Origin: Neobacillus novalis NBRC 102450 | Lineage (GTDB): Bacteria > Bacillota > Bacilli > Bacillales > Cytobacillaceae | Assembly (NCBI RefSeq): GCF_001591805.1 | Contig: NZ_BCVP01000005.1 | Coordinates: forward strand, 62,001 to 126,000 | DNA length: 64,000 nt | Direction of reading: 5' to 3' | In this document: positions 23,841 to 33,991 of the stretch, in pieces | How positions within the stretch are numbered: position 1 is the first letter of the stretch | How the letters are laid out: each line of letters begins with the position of its first letter | Made by a program: the position numbers and the translations under genes | Notes under the pieces: model-generated | What the model was told of the DNA's origin: nothing | The model's input: only the letters and a program-made list of their open reading frames with translations | Database searches by the model: none

Positions 23841-24264
23841 GAAAGCTTTTACGCTTCTCGAGGTGCTGTTTGCATTTTCAATCTTTACAATCATTATTTT
23901 CTTTATAACACCCGTTTTTCAAATTATCCTGAACAATAAGGGGTCTCAGGCAGAATTACAAGCAATGGAGTGGCAAACTTTTTGTAGTCAAATAAAAAAA
24001 GAAATTCGGCTGTCCAACCGTGCTGAGGTCATCTCTGGCCGGTTAATCTTAACAAAGGATACTGAAACCGTCCAATATGAAAAGTACGGTTCGAACCTGA
24101 GAAGACGTGTGAATTCTACTGGACATGAAATAATCCTCCAAAACGTTTCTCAATACTCCTTTACGATATTAAACAATGCAGTTAAGGTAGTTGTTACGGA
24201 TCTTTGGGGGAAGGAATATTCAGTTGTAATATATCCCTTAATCAACTGGAATGCAGTCACATGA
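23788..24264 (+). CDS. comGF: Competence minor pseudopilin ComGF
   Basis: 158 residues from a TTG with AAGGAGG upstream. Prepilin-like NEKAFTLLEVLFAFSIFTI near residues 17-35, longer leader than usual. ComGF family C-terminal domain. Stop overlaps the comGG start (ATGA). Confidence 0.87.
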   Translation: MKEIPFFHKPKYAVRSNEKAFTLLEVLFAFSIFTIIIFFITPVFQIILNNKGSQAELQAMEWQTFCSQIKKEIRLSNRAEVISGRLILTKDTETVQYEKYGSNLRRRVNSTGHEIILQNVSQYSFTILNNAVKVVVTDLWGKEYSVVIYPLINWNAVT

Positions 24265-24644
24265 AAAATAATCAGAAAGGGTTTACCTATCCGCTTACAT
24301 TGTGCTTACTAATCCTTTTTCTCTTGTTTTTCTCCATGCACATTGAACGATTGCAAACCGAAAGAATGATGGCACATGAAACGGCTGCTATTTTACAACA
24401 GGAATATTATTTCCTCTCATCCGTTAAGAAAATTGAAGTGATATTTCAAGCTGGCGGAATCATCCCTTCCAAGGGCGCTATTATTTATTTAAACGGTAGG
24501 ATGGACTACCAAGCCGAGACCCCGTCCGGATATGTTCAGAAAGTTAATTTCACCCTTCGCACTAAGTCTGGAGATGGTATAATCGGACGTGGATTTTTTG
24601 ACACAAGAACCAAAAAATTAATAAAATGGGTAGAATTAAAATAA
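24261..24644 (+). CDS. comGG: Competence protein ComGG
   Basis: 127 residues from ATG 24261, overlapping the comGF stop. Starts MKNNQKGFTYPLTLCLLILF, a prepilin-like helix. Last comG gene. Confidence 0.85.
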   Translation: MKNNQKGFTYPLTLCLLILFLLFFSMHIERLQTERMMAHETAAILQQEYYFLSSVKKIEVIFQAGGIIPSKGAIIYLNGRMDYQAETPSGYVQKVNFTLRTKSGDGIIGRGFFDTRTKKLIKWVELK

Positions 24645-24689
24645 ACCGAATGGACATACTGTAAGGTGAATAAAAAGGCAGGTGTGTCC

Positions 24690-24875
24690 GTGAAAACGAA
24701 TGACTATGTAAAATACATGACGCAAACAATTGTTAAATACGCCGATCAGCCAAAAGAAGAACGAAAACGGCTCCGCTCAGAACGAAAACAAGCCAGAGCG
24801 TCTTTTTGGTACCGCTGGTTCGGAATTCTACCCTATATCCTTTATACCGAAGTAAAGAAAAGACGTAAGCTTTAA
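24690..24875 (+). CDS. yqzE: YqzE family protein
   Basis: 61 residues from GTG 24690. The sequence KTNDYVKYMTQTIVKY..QPKEERK and the hydrophobic WYRWFGILPYILY match YqzE, which follows comGG in Bacillus and is co-transcribed in the competence operon. Function unknown. Confidence 0.82.
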   Translation: MKTNDYVKYMTQTIVKYADQPKEERKRLRSERKQARASFWYRWFGILPYILYTEVKKRRKL

Positions 24876-24907
24876 GGAAGCGAATGATGGCCATCGCTTC
24901 CTTTCTT
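24876..24907 (+). terminator. Terminator of the comG operon
   Basis: GGAAGCGA pairs with TCGCTTCC, then TTTCTT. Confidence 0.8.
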
Positions 24908-25020
24908 AATTTTAAACACCAAAAGAAAACTATTGACAAACTGCCAGCGTTATGAAATTTCATCAATTTATTATGTTTTTACAATATAAAGACAGTAATT
25001 GTGAACATTTTCTAAACATA

Positions 25021-25043
25021 TAGTGTTAACATTGTTAACTTCA
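25021..25043 (+). promoter_or_regulatory. GTTAAC operator before the Fe-S-type regulator gene
   Basis: TAGTGTTAACATTGTTAACT contains two GTTAAC units nine bases apart and precedes a TATAAT near 25067. The half-site TAGTGTTAAC recurs exactly in the perfect palindrome before the methyltransferase gene (27277-27306), suggesting autoregulation. Confidence 0.5.
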
Positions 25044-25105
25044 TTCCCTTGTTATTACGCCTGTATTATAATGGAATAAATTATGGGGGTCCGAGGTGAA
25101 CAGAG

Positions 25106-25804
25106 ATGGAACAAACATTAAAAATAACAAACGTTTTGTCAGATCCAACACGGTACTACATTTATCAATACATTACCAAACGGCATCAAGAAGTAACTGT
25201 TCAAGAAGTGGCAGAAAATTTTAATATTCATCCGAATGTTGCCAGACTGCATTTATCAAAGCTTGAGGATGTTAATATGTTAGCATCTGAAACGAAGAAA
25301 ACGGGAAAAGGCGGCAGACCAAGTCGATTATATCGTTTATCCGACGATGTCATTCAACTTCATTTTCCATTCCGCGACTATATGCTTTTATCAAAAGTGG
25401 CGATTCAAACGATGATTTCACTTGGGGAAGCTGGGAAACAAGCACTTTTCTTAACAGGAAAACGGTTTGGTACCGAGGTGATTGAGCAGGAATTGGCAAA
25501 AAAATCACTTGGTGAGGAATTAGAATTTGATCAAAAGCTAACAATATTAAAAAGTGCTGCAACACTTGCCGGTTTTTATCCAGAATTTGAAGCAAATGGT
25601 GAAAAGACTAAAATTTACTTCCAAATATTCAATTGTCCATTTAAAGAAGTGGCCGAGGAACATTCGGAAACGGTTTGCAGCATGCACCATGAATTTCTTA
25701 AGGGAATGTTTGGTGCCCTGTTTAATTCCGTTGAGTTAATTGAAAAAGAAAACATGCTTACCGGTTGTAATACATGCTCATATCAAGCACTTGTAACAAA
25801 CTAA
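25106..25804 (+). CDS. HTH transcriptional regulator, SufR-like (COG2345 type)
   Basis: 232 residues, GAGGTGA site. ArsR/DeoR-type winged helix at the N-terminus (LSDPTRYYIYQYI.., VQEVAENFNIHPNVARLHLSKLE, GRPSRLYRL). The C-terminal domain carries C177, C191, C221 and C224 (FNCPF, TVCSMHH, GCNTC), a set that could hold an iron-sulfur cluster as in SufR-type regulators. It probably binds the GTTAAC sites before itself and before the leftward methyltransferase gene. Cluster binding is inferred from the cysteines only. Confidence 0.8.
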   Translation: MEQTLKITNVLSDPTRYYIYQYITKRHQEVTVQEVAENFNIHPNVARLHLSKLEDVNMLASETKKTGKGGRPSRLYRLSDDVIQLHFPFRDYMLLSKVAIQTMISLGEAGKQALFLTGKRFGTEVIEQELAKKSLGEELEFDQKLTILKSAATLAGFYPEFEANGEKTKIYFQIFNCPFKEVAEEHSETVCSMHHEFLKGMFGALFNSVELIEKENMLTGCNTCSYQALVTN

Positions 25805-25888
25805 TTCGAAACCATTATTTACATTACACCTCCTTTTACTTTATAATATTGTAATGATGGTATCGATGGGGTAAAAGGAGGGATACAT

Positions 25889-26131
25889 ATGGATCGCATG
25901 TTCAGAGTTTGTGGTTTCTGGACGGGCATTTTTACCGTTATGTTTTATCTTGGTGATATGGATAGGACAGCAATGCTGTTCTTAGCCCAAACTGGATTCT
26001 TTGTTCTGCTTAGCTATCTTAAACTTTCTGAGCGTATGTATTTGTACGTGTTCGGAGCATATTTAACTGTTTTCTTCGCAGGCTTCACTTATTGGACAAC
26101 GTTCATGATGCCGCTTGGCGGAGGGCTATAA
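25889..26131 (+). CDS. yqgY: DUF2626 membrane protein (YqgY)
   Basis: 80 residues with three hydrophobic segments. MDRMFRVCGFWTGIFTVMFY and the GGGL end match YqgY/DUF2626, conserved between comG and yqgX in Bacillus. AAAGGAGGG site before the ATG. Function unknown. Confidence 0.88.
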   Translation: MDRMFRVCGFWTGIFTVMFYLGDMDRTAMLFLAQTGFFVLLSYLKLSERMYLYVFGAYLTVFFAGFTYWTTFMMPLGGGL

Positions 26132-26135
26132 GTAG

Positions 26136-26167
26136 TAAAAAACGCCGGTTAGCTCCGGCGTTTTTTC
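26136..26167. terminator. Bidirectional terminator
   Basis: AAAACGCCGG pairs with CCGGCGTTTT, T-run on both sides. Serves yqgY and the converging methyltransferase gene. Confidence 0.85.
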
Positions 26168-27261
26168 TATTTTTCAGTGAACACATCACTTTCACTTATT
26201 TCAATTCCTTTTTGTTGAATAATGATATGAAAATAAGAACTCATACCTGCTGGCATAATTAAGCTCCGAATTGCCCGGTTGCGCTTGCTGACCGCCGAAA
26301 AAGGATTCGGATCGTAATGATTTTCTAATTCCTTCAAGATACCTGCTTTTAATAAAAATTCATCTTGCCTAAGCTTTGTTACCAACTTTAAATCTACTTG
26401 CTCTCCTTTTTGAATCAGATAATCAAAATGGATGTGGGTGGTAATGTCCATTTCTCCCGGACTTTCAAGGACATTATCCATCATTTTATGTTGATAGTAT
26501 CCTCGTAAGCTCCCCTTTGCTCTTAGCGGGTCCTTCCACTCCTCGTTTGTATAGCCATAATCAGCTGTTACAACCATTCCCTTTGTCAAGGTCTTCGAAA
26601 TCTCTTGGAGCATCTTCACCATTGCTAAGGGAATCTCAATCCGCTGCATTTCTTTTAATTCGATTTTACTTTCTTCGATAAAAGAAATAATCGCCGGATT
26701 TTTTAATCGAATTTTCTGCTCGAACAATTCCTCAGCATCACAACCTACCATTACCTCAAAAAGCTGTCCGTTAACCAGTTCAACGACATGAACCGGGAGC
26801 GCATCGAAAAGCTCGTTTGAAAAGATGGCACCCTCAAATTCCTTTATTTCATCAAGCCGCTCTACTTGAACAACCGAATAGCCGGGCATTAGTAATTCCC
26901 TTTGTAACTTTCGATGATAAGGACTAGCCTCAACCAAAATATATTGTAAAGGAGTTTTTATTGATTCATGCCATTCCTGTAAAAAAGCTTTGGCAAATCG
27001 GCCATTTCCACCGCCTATTTCGCAAAAGACTGGTGGCAAGTTTGTTTTTTCACAGACGGAGGAAAACCATTTTGCGATTAATCTGCCGTATACATCAGAA
27101 ATATTGCTTGTTGTAATGAAATCTCCCTGCCGGCCGACCTTTTGCTTATCCTTCATATAATAGCCATATTCGGGATGATAAAGAACGGCCCCTATGTAAT
27201 CAGCGTAGGAAATTAACTTTGTTGGCGAATTTGCAATTAAACGTTGTAAATAGGTAATCAT
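26167..27261 (-). CDS. Class I SAM-dependent methyltransferase, MidA/NDUFAF7-like
   Basis: 364 residues. YHPEYGYYMK (residues 28-37) and FCEIGGGNGRFAKAF (motif I, SAM binding, near residue 80), followed by SNELFDALPVHVV, mark the COG1565 family. The mitochondrial relative methylates an arginine of complex I; bacterial substrates are unknown. AAGGAGT lies before the ATG. A -35 TTGTTA, 17-base spacer, -10 TATAAT promoter is followed at once by the GTTAAC palindrome, so it is probably repressed by the 25106 regulator. Confidence 0.85.
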   Translation of the reverse strand: MITYLQRLIANSPTKLISYADYIGAVLYHPEYGYYMKDKQKVGRQGDFITTSNISDVYGRLIAKWFSSVCEKTNLPPVFCEIGGGNGRFAKAFLQEWHESIKTPLQYILVEASPYHRKLQRELLMPGYSVVQVERLDEIKEFEGAIFSNELFDALPVHVVELVNGQLFEVMVGCDAEELFEQKIRLKNPAIISFIEESKIELKEMQRIEIPLAMVKMLQEISKTLTKGMVVTADYGYTNEEWKDPLRAKGSLRGYYQHKMMDNVLESPGEMDITTHIHFDYLIQKGEQVDLKLVTKLRQDEFLLKAGILKELENHYDPNPFSAVSKRNRAIRSLIMPAGMSSYFHIIIQQKGIEISESDVFTEK

Positions 27262-27276
27262 AGTAACTCCTTTTTC

Positions 27277-27306
27277 AAGTTAACACTATTGACATAGTGT
27301 TAACTT
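27277..27306 (-). promoter_or_regulatory. Perfect 13-bp-arm palindrome overlapping the promoter start of the methyltransferase gene
   Basis: AAGTTAACACTAT and ATAGTGTTAACTT are exact inverted repeats around TGAC. On the minus strand it begins one base after the -10 box (TATAAT at 27308-27313; TTGTTA at 27331-27336), an ideal repressor position. Confidence 0.75.
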
Positions 27307-27377
27307 TATTATATTGTTATGATAGTAGCTTAACAATATCCCCTCCCATTATATGAAAAAGAACATCCCCCAGAAAA

Positions 27378-27415
27378 GCCCTTCTCTTAGCGGAGAAGGG
27401 CTTTTCTTTTTTTGT
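27378..27415. terminator. Bidirectional terminator
   Basis: AGAAAAGCCCTTCTC pairs with GAGAAGGGCTTTTCT, then a T-run; also works on the minus strand after yqgX. Confidence 0.85.
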
Positions 27416-27447
27416 CGTCAAGCAGCGCCAAGGCACTTGCGCTTTTC

Positions 27448-28083
27448 TTAAAACCCATTCAAAAATGGATTGCTGTCCATTTCATCACCAATTGTTGTCA
27501 CTGGACCATGGCCGGACAAGACATAGGTGTCCTCTGGTAAGTTTAACAGCTTGTCATGAATGCTTTTGATCAGCTGTGAGTTATTCCCGCCCGGAAGGTC
27601 AGTACGGCCGACACTGCCTTGAAATAAGGCATCACCAGAGATTACAAACCCTTCCTGCTCGAAATAATAAGAAAGACTTCCCGGCGAATGACCAGGGGTA
27701 TGAAAAACGCTGAAGGCAAAATCGTTGATTTCCATAGCTCCTTCGTTTTTTATGATATGGTCGGCATCATTTACCTTGATTGGATTCTGAACCATAAATA
27801 ATTGTGAACCGTTTAAGGCTGGGTCAGCTAACCATTTTTCTTCCTGTTTGTGAATATAAACGGGAATCTGAAAAGCCTCTCTAACCTCAGTAACTGCTCC
27901 AATATGATCGAAATGTGCATGTGTTAAAAAAATTGCACAAGGCTTTAATTTTCTTTGATTCAGTAAATGAATCAGTTTTTTTCCTTCACTTCCAGGATCG
28001 AAAATTAAACAGGAGCGGTCAGGGTTTTCTACGATGTAACAGTTTGTTTGCAGACTGCCTAAGGGAATTTGCTGCCATTTCAT
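27448..28083 (-). CDS. yqgX: Metallo-beta-lactamase-fold hydrolase YqgX
   Basis: 211 residues from ATG 28083 (GGAGG eight bases upstream). The metal site THAHFDHIG is complete, with later HTPGHSPG and SGDALF. Glyoxalase II-like family. YqgX in Bacillus has been linked to bacillithiol-dependent thioester hydrolysis. No obvious operon partner. Confidence 0.88.
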   Translation of the reverse strand: MKWQQIPLGSLQTNCYIVENPDRSCLIFDPGSEGKKLIHLLNQRKLKPCAIFLTHAHFDHIGAVTEVREAFQIPVYIHKQEEKWLADPALNGSQLFMVQNPIKVNDADHIIKNEGAMEINDFAFSVFHTPGHSPGSLSYYFEQEGFVISGDALFQGSVGRTDLPGGNNSQLIKSIHDKLLNLPEDTYVLSGHGPVTTIGDEMDSNPFLNGF

Positions 28084-28294
28084 TAAAAGAACCTCCATTA
28101 CAAATTGCGATACCCTCATTTTACACCAAATAACAAGCGGAGTGAAAGCAGCGTTATTATATTAGTGCGTTTTTGCCCTCGACAAATGAAAGAAAAAAAT
28201 ATAAAATAGGATTCGAATGTATATAATATAGGTACATAATTTTTTGACCATGTTAGGCTTCAGCCTGCTTATACTAAAAAGGGGGATTTTAATT

Positions 28295-28471
28295 ATGGGT
28301 TTAGTTATTATTTTTGCAATTGTAACCGTGCTTGCTGCCTTCGGTGGATTTAGCGCACTTAAGAACAAAAACCTCTTGGGCGCATTTTGGGGAGTGGCTT
28401 CATTCTTGGTTTTTGGCTGGTTTACCGTTATGACAATTTTAAAATCTGGATTTCCTACCGGAACACACTAA
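28295..28471 (+). CDS. yqgW: DUF2759 membrane protein (YqgW)
   Basis: 58 residues, two hydrophobic helices, AAAGGGGG site. Sequence ALKNKNLLGAFWGVASFLVFGWFT is typical of DUF2759. Stands alone and ends in a terminator. Confidence 0.8.
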   Translation: MGLVIIFAIVTVLAAFGGFSALKNKNLLGAFWGVASFLVFGWFTVMTILKSGFPTGTH

Positions 28472-28499
28472 AAGACTGTCACTGACAGTCTTTTTTTGT
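28471..28499 (+). terminator. Terminator of yqgW
   Basis: AAAGACTGTCACTGACAGTCTTTTTTT: an 8-base stem with a T-run. Confidence 0.88.
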
Positions 28500-28504
28500 T
28501 TAGC

Positions 28505-29635
28505 TTATTCTTTAATCAACTCATATATTTTCTTTGCATTTAGATCGATGATTTTTTCGAAACGGTTGCCATAGAGAATTGCCTCTCCAGATGGGGAAAA
28601 ATTGATTGGCTCATTATCCATCCCAGCCATAATCACTTTAGGAAGGGACCCCTTCTTAAGATTATAAAGCAGGAGCTCAAAGCCGTCGGAATAGGAATCG
28701 GCTTCCCCGCTTTTTACTGGCCTGAAGGTGATAAATTGGCCCAAGGGATCATTATAGTCATAAAAGGGAACTAACCAATCAGAAAACTTTGTCAGCTGCG
28801 GCTGTGAAAATGAAAAGTATTCCTTTAGGTCCTTATCAAAAAAAGAATAGACAGCATTTGTTTGGTCTTGTTCGTTAACTGTTACAGTCATTAGTTTACC
28901 GTTAAACGTTGTAAACTGTAATACGCGGGGAAACAGCGTTTGTTCAATTCCCTTCTCTAAATCGCTCACAGTAAGCGGGGCAAATAAAGTGGGATTATCC
29001 TCATCCCAATCTAAATAGGCAATCTTTTTTTCCCCCATCCACTTAATAAAAGGCTGCGGTATCGAAAGTTCCTTCGTGTTTAATTTATTCATATCCAGCA
29101 ATGCTAGTTGAAAGGTCCAGTCTTCATTAAATTTTGATACAAGTACCTGTTCTTCATTGTATGGATTCCACTCAAATGCAAGTTCATAGGAGGGGATCGA
29201 TTCCTTCATCTTTTCAGTTCCCTGTGTATCAATAATGGTGATTAATCCTTCGTACGATGAAGGCGAAGAATGGATCAAAATATACTTTTTCGTGGGGCTT
29301 ATTTGCACGGTGACAATTGGGTGCTCTGTTTTATAAATTAATTCACTTTTACCCGTTAAAAGATGATAGCGATAGACATTTGATGTTTGTTCCAGGTTGG
29401 TGATATAAACAACCTCATCCTCTGAAAGCCAGCCGCCAAGTCGATCAAATTCCCCCTCGGGTATGGAAATAGGTAATTTCCATTCACTTCCCACAGTTAG
29501 CGTTGGTTTCGTTCGTTCATTTTTTGCTGGAATTTTTGGTTTCTGCTGTTCTTTACTCGTGCACGCACCTAAAAGGAGGGTCAAAAAAATGAAAATGAGT
29601 ATTAAAATAAACTTTTGAAACGATAATTTGTTCAA
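28505..29635 (-). CDS. yqgU: Lipoprotein YqgU
   Basis: 376 residues. Signal peptide with lipobox LLGAC (Cys25), so it is a membrane-anchored lipoprotein on the outer face. The body has WD/TolB-like repeats (VTVQISPTKKYILIHSS, FSPSGEAILYGNRF), suggesting a beta-propeller. YqgU is conserved in this neighbourhood in Bacillus. Function unknown. Confidence 0.82.
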   Translation of the reverse strand: MNKLSFQKFILILIFIFLTLLLGACTSKEQQKPKIPAKNERTKPTLTVGSEWKLPISIPEGEFDRLGGWLSEDEVVYITNLEQTSNVYRYHLLTGKSELIYKTEHPIVTVQISPTKKYILIHSSPSSYEGLITIIDTQGTEKMKESIPSYELAFEWNPYNEEQVLVSKFNEDWTFQLALLDMNKLNTKELSIPQPFIKWMGEKKIAYLDWDEDNPTLFAPLTVSDLEKGIEQTLFPRVLQFTTFNGKLMTVTVNEQDQTNAVYSFFDKDLKEYFSFSQPQLTKFSDWLVPFYDYNDPLGQFITFRPVKSGEADSYSDGFELLLYNLKKGSLPKVIMAGMDNEPINFSPSGEAILYGNRFEKIIDLNAKKIYELIKE

Positions 29636-29730
29636 TTTAAATGATTTGCCCCCTCCCTATATATCTCACATATGTTAGTACGTATTTTTGATAAAAATGT
29701 TTCAAGGTTTTCAAAACATTTCAACAAATA

Positions 29731-29760
29731 GGAAAAAAGCCGTAGACTACCGACTTTTCT
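29731..29760 (-). terminator. Terminator of the gluP-yqgQ-glcK operon
   Basis: On the minus strand AAAAGTCGGTAG can pair imperfectly with CTACGGCTTTT, followed by T residues. Confidence 0.6.
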
Positions 29761-29770
29761 CCTTTATAAC

Positions 29771-30754
29771 CTATTGATTTAATTTATTTTTAATCAGCCA
29801 GGCAGCACCAAGCACTCCGGCATCATTTCCTAATGTAGCCAGAGCCAGTTTTGTCGAGTCTCGAACTGCTGAAAAGGCAAACTTAGCAAAGTTTTCGGTT
29901 ACAGCATCTAATAGTATGTTTCCTGCCTTTGAAACTCCGCCGCCTAAAACAATTTTGTCCGGATTAAGCGTATTAGCAATACTCGCCAAAACGAAACCTA
30001 AGTGGAAGTAAACTTCTTTTAATACCTTATTTGCCAGAGCATCACCATTTTCAGCTGATTCAAAAACATCTTTAGATGTAATTTTGCCATTTACAGCAAG
30101 CCTTCCAGCAAGTTCCCCTATTGATTCACCTTTTGACAGTTCCTCATTCGCTAGACGAACAATACCAGTTGCAGAAGCAACCGTTTCAAGACAGCCTGTT
30201 TTACCACAATTGCATGGTGCACCACCATCTGGGATGACTGTAATATGCCCTATTTCTCCAGCTGCACCATTCTTGCCCTGGACAATACTTCCATTAGCAA
30301 TCACCCCGCCGCCAACACCTGTTCCGAGGGTGACACAAACAAGATTCTTCGCTCCATTACCGGCACCCTTCCACATCTCACCCAATGCCGCGCAGTTCGC
30401 ATCATTTTCAACCGCTGCAGGCAAAGAGGCTGCCGATTCAAGACTTTCCTTTAGAGGATAGTTATCCTGCCAGCCTAGATTCACCACATTTAAAATAATC
30501 CCTGTTTCATAGTCTACTGGCCCGGGTGCCCCCATACCAATTCCTAATAAGCTGTCTTTCGATTCACCTAGTGCATTCATTTTTTCATTAATGGCTTTAG
30601 CAATATTAGTCGTTATGTTCTGGCCTTCATTCGAATTATCCGTGGGTATTTCCCATTTATGAACGATTTCTCCATCCATTGTAATAAAGGCTATTTTCGT
30701 AGTAGTCCCGCCCAGGTCAACGCCTGCAATCCATTGATTTGCCAATTTATTCAC
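29771..30754 (-). CDS. glcK: Glucokinase, ROK family
   Basis: 327 residues. N-terminal phosphate-binding GVDLGGTTTK, ROK signature with zinc-binding CNCGKTGCLETVAS, and catalytic GENDANCAALGE-type sequence (ENDANCAALGEMW). Phosphorylates cytosolic glucose to glucose 6-phosphate. Overlaps yqgQ by 8 bases, in the conserved order gluP-yqgQ-glcK. Confidence 0.95.
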   Translation of the reverse strand: MNKLANQWIAGVDLGGTTTKIAFITMDGEIVHKWEIPTDNSNEGQNITTNIAKAINEKMNALGESKDSLLGIGMGAPGPVDYETGIILNVVNLGWQDNYPLKESLESAASLPAAVENDANCAALGEMWKGAGNGAKNLVCVTLGTGVGGGVIANGSIVQGKNGAAGEIGHITVIPDGGAPCNCGKTGCLETVASATGIVRLANEELSKGESIGELAGRLAVNGKITSKDVFESAENGDALANKVLKEVYFHLGFVLASIANTLNPDKIVLGGGVSKAGNILLDAVTENFAKFAFSAVRDSTKLALATLGNDAGVLGAAWLIKNKLNQ

Positions 30755-30959
30755 CTATCTTTGATTTTTCTTTTTGAAATTGGATTTCGTGCCGTAAAAT
30801 TAATAATCCTGTTTGAAATTCACGTGTTTCAATCAACTGTGAATGATAGAGCTCTTTTAGCTCTGTTTCCATTAATTCAAGGTCTGCGACTCGATCACCA
30901 ATATAAATAATCGTTCCGAATTGCTTTAATAATTGCTGAATATCATAAACCGTTTTCAT
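30747..30959 (-). CDS. yqgQ: YqgQ family protein (DUF910)
   Basis: 70 residues: MKTVYDIQQLLKQFGTIIYIGDR.. is the DUF910 signature, a small helical bundle. Coupled to glcK. Function unknown. Confidence 0.88.
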   Translation of the reverse strand: MKTVYDIQQLLKQFGTIIYIGDRVADLELMETELKELYHSQLIETREFQTGLLILRHEIQFQKEKSKIGE

Positions 30960-30979
30960 CTTGTGGTCCCCCCTTCTAC

Positions 30980-32512
30980 CTAAGGAAGTTGATTAATTTC
31001 GCGGACTAAATCTGTATACGCCTTTTGCTTTGGCTTTAATTCAGCCGCCTTTTCTGCATTAACTTTTGCCTGTTTAAAATCTTTTAGTTCATAGTTAATA
31101 AGCGCTAGATTATAATAGGCTTCATCAAAATTGGGGTCAAGCCTGATTGCCTTTTGTAAATGTGTCTTCGCATCAGAGAGCAGCCCCTTTTTAATTTCCA
31201 CAAAGGATAAAAGAAAATATGTTTTCTCAGACAGATTCGTTGAGTTCTTCTCAGAGTCCTTTAACATACTGTAGGCCTGGTCATATTTATTTTGTGTAAT
31301 ATACTCTTGGGCCATCATTATCATTGAATTTTCCTTTTGTGCAGTATTGTTAAATCCATAAAATAATGAACCGCAAACAATAGCAGCCGAGCCAATTAGA
31401 AAGAGTATTTGTAACCAAAACTTGCTTTTTTTCGGAAAGTGGACAATACCGGCCGCAAGGAAACCTCCAGCCAATCCGCCCAAATGTGCAGCCCCATCGA
31501 TTCCTCTTACTGAGAAACTAAAAACCAAGTTAATTCCCAGAACAACGATTAAATTCATCCCCATTGTCCTAGAAAATAATTTTGGATAGACCGCACCAAA
31601 ATATAATAACGCACCGAAACAGCCATATATGGCACCACTTGCTCCAACGGATAGGGAACTAAAGATAAAACTGGCAATACACCCTGTGACACCCGCAAAC
31701 AAGTAAATAAATAGAAAACGAAAATTACCAAATATTTTTTCGACCGTCGTACCAAGAAAATACAAAAATAGAGTATTCATTGCTAAATGCAAAAATCCAC
31801 TATGTAAGAAAACAGGTGTAATGAACCTCCACCATTCTCCCATATAAATTAATTGGTTAACCATTGCCCCGTATTTAATTAGAGTAGAACTATTGGTACT
31901 CCCACCATGAAATTCAAGCCAGAGAAACACAACAAGCTGGATTGCTATGAACACATATGTAAAAATAGGCCTGCTATTTAACAGAATAGCTCTATCTGTA
32001 TTCACTTTTTTAACCGCATGCTCCAGGGCAGCTTTCTTTAATGAATCAACCTCCTGTTCAGCATAATCATCATTAATTGGAAAGTGAACCTCTGCCCCGA
32101 GCCTGCTGGAAATTTGCTGAAAACCAGTGTCGTGTTCACCATTTGCAAATAGATATGTACTGACCGATGTTTTATTTCCCTCCGGATGAACAAATGGTGC
32201 TGCCAGACGATATTCATATTCATCAAATGGCGGTAAATGGCTAATGTAAATATTGATTACATTTAACTGATTGCGGCCAATTTGCCCGCGAATCTTTTCC
32301 CCGTTAGATGCTGTAAATTCGATATCTCTTTGCATCGCATTACTCCAATCTAAATCATGGAGCAGCATACGAATAATTGGCGCTTGCTTATTTTCTACCT
32401 TTTCAAGCCATAATTCTTTTTGATTTTCAAATAATTGAATAATTCGGTAACCGTGATCCGAGATGAAAGAATAGGCCAATCTCCAAAAGACATATCCTTC
32501 TTTATTACTCAT
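30980..32512 (-). CDS. gluP: Rhomboid intramembrane protease GluP (YqgP)
   Basis: 510 residues from ATG 32512, chosen because GGGGGG precedes it. N-terminal soluble domain, then seven or so membrane helices with the catalytic serine in VGASGAIYG and the partner histidine in GAAHLGGLAGG, then a C-terminal TPR region (residues ~400-510). It cleaves membrane proteins; in B. subtilis it acts with FtsH on the magnesium transporter MgtE. First gene of the glcK operon. Confidence 0.93.
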   Translation of the reverse strand: MSNKEGYVFWRLAYSFISDHGYRIIQLFENQKELWLEKVENKQAPIIRMLLHDLDWSNAMQRDIEFTASNGEKIRGQIGRNQLNVINIYISHLPPFDEYEYRLAAPFVHPEGNKTSVSTYLFANGEHDTGFQQISSRLGAEVHFPINDDYAEQEVDSLKKAALEHAVKKVNTDRAILLNSRPIFTYVFIAIQLVVFLWLEFHGGSTNSSTLIKYGAMVNQLIYMGEWWRFITPVFLHSGFLHLAMNTLFLYFLGTTVEKIFGNFRFLFIYLFAGVTGCIASFIFSSLSVGASGAIYGCFGALLYFGAVYPKLFSRTMGMNLIVVLGINLVFSFSVRGIDGAAHLGGLAGGFLAAGIVHFPKKSKFWLQILFLIGSAAIVCGSLFYGFNNTAQKENSMIMMAQEYITQNKYDQAYSMLKDSEKNSTNLSEKTYFLLSFVEIKKGLLSDAKTHLQKAIRLDPNFDEAYYNLALINYELKDFKQAKVNAEKAAELKPKQKAYTDLVREINQLP

Positions 32513-32662
32513 ATCCCCCCTGCTTTCCATATAATGTGTTGAGCCTGCGAATAGAATGATAATCTATCTTATATTAGGGATTTTAGTTTGCCATTATATC
32601 CATTATAAACGATATAAGCATTTCCCATTAATAAAACAACTTGAAATGTTGTCATTTAGACA

Positions 32663-32699
32663 ATAAAAAAGCCATCTGTGGTTTTCACCAATCAGATGG
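32663..32699 (-). terminator. Terminator after small membrane protein gene
   Basis: Minus strand CCATCTG..CAGATGG with a following run of six T; begins inside the last codons of the gene. Confidence 0.75.
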
Positions 32700-32879
32700 T
32701 CCTCCAAATACCGATTGCATCATTTTCCGTTTAACACCTGGGAAACTCATTATGGAGCCAACAGTAAGCCGGCGTATCCAACTAGAACCAAGCAGGACAT
32801 TGATAAGTCGGTATCTGTACCGGAATGCAAAATACCCTATTGACCCTATCATCAAAATGGATGTTAACATACGTGACAT
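32685..32879 (-). CDS. Small basic membrane-type protein (YqgO position)
   Basis: 64 residues with AGGAGGG before the ATG. One hydrophobic segment (MLTSILMIGSIGYFAF) then a strongly basic part (RYRYRL, GVKRKMM). Its place between gluP and rpmG matches yqgO of B. subtilis, but sequence identity cannot be judged here. Confidence 0.65.
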   Translation of the reverse strand: MSRMLTSILMIGSIGYFAFRYRYRLINVLLGSSWIRRLTVGSIMSFPGVKRKMMQSVFGGPSDW

Positions 32880-32940
32880 TCAAATCCCTCCTACACCATA
32901 TTCTGTGATATTTACCAAAGGTTTATCCGAAAAATCAATT

Positions 32941-32980
32941 AAAAAAGGATTAGATTCATTTGTTAGAATCTTAATCCTTT
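32941..32980. terminator. Terminator of ldh
   Basis: AAAAGGATTAGATTC and GAATCTTAATCCTTT pair with one mismatch; T-run follows on the minus strand. Confidence 0.8.
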
Positions 32981-32986
32981 AAAAAC

Positions 32987-33958
<972 letters not shown>

Positions 33959-33991
33959 TTAAATACCGCATTTTTTTAGTTGCCGATAAAA

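Noticed and set aside
30084..30461. 125-codon forward frame over glcK.
   Set aside because: Antisense shadow of a well-conserved kinase gene; no initiation signals.
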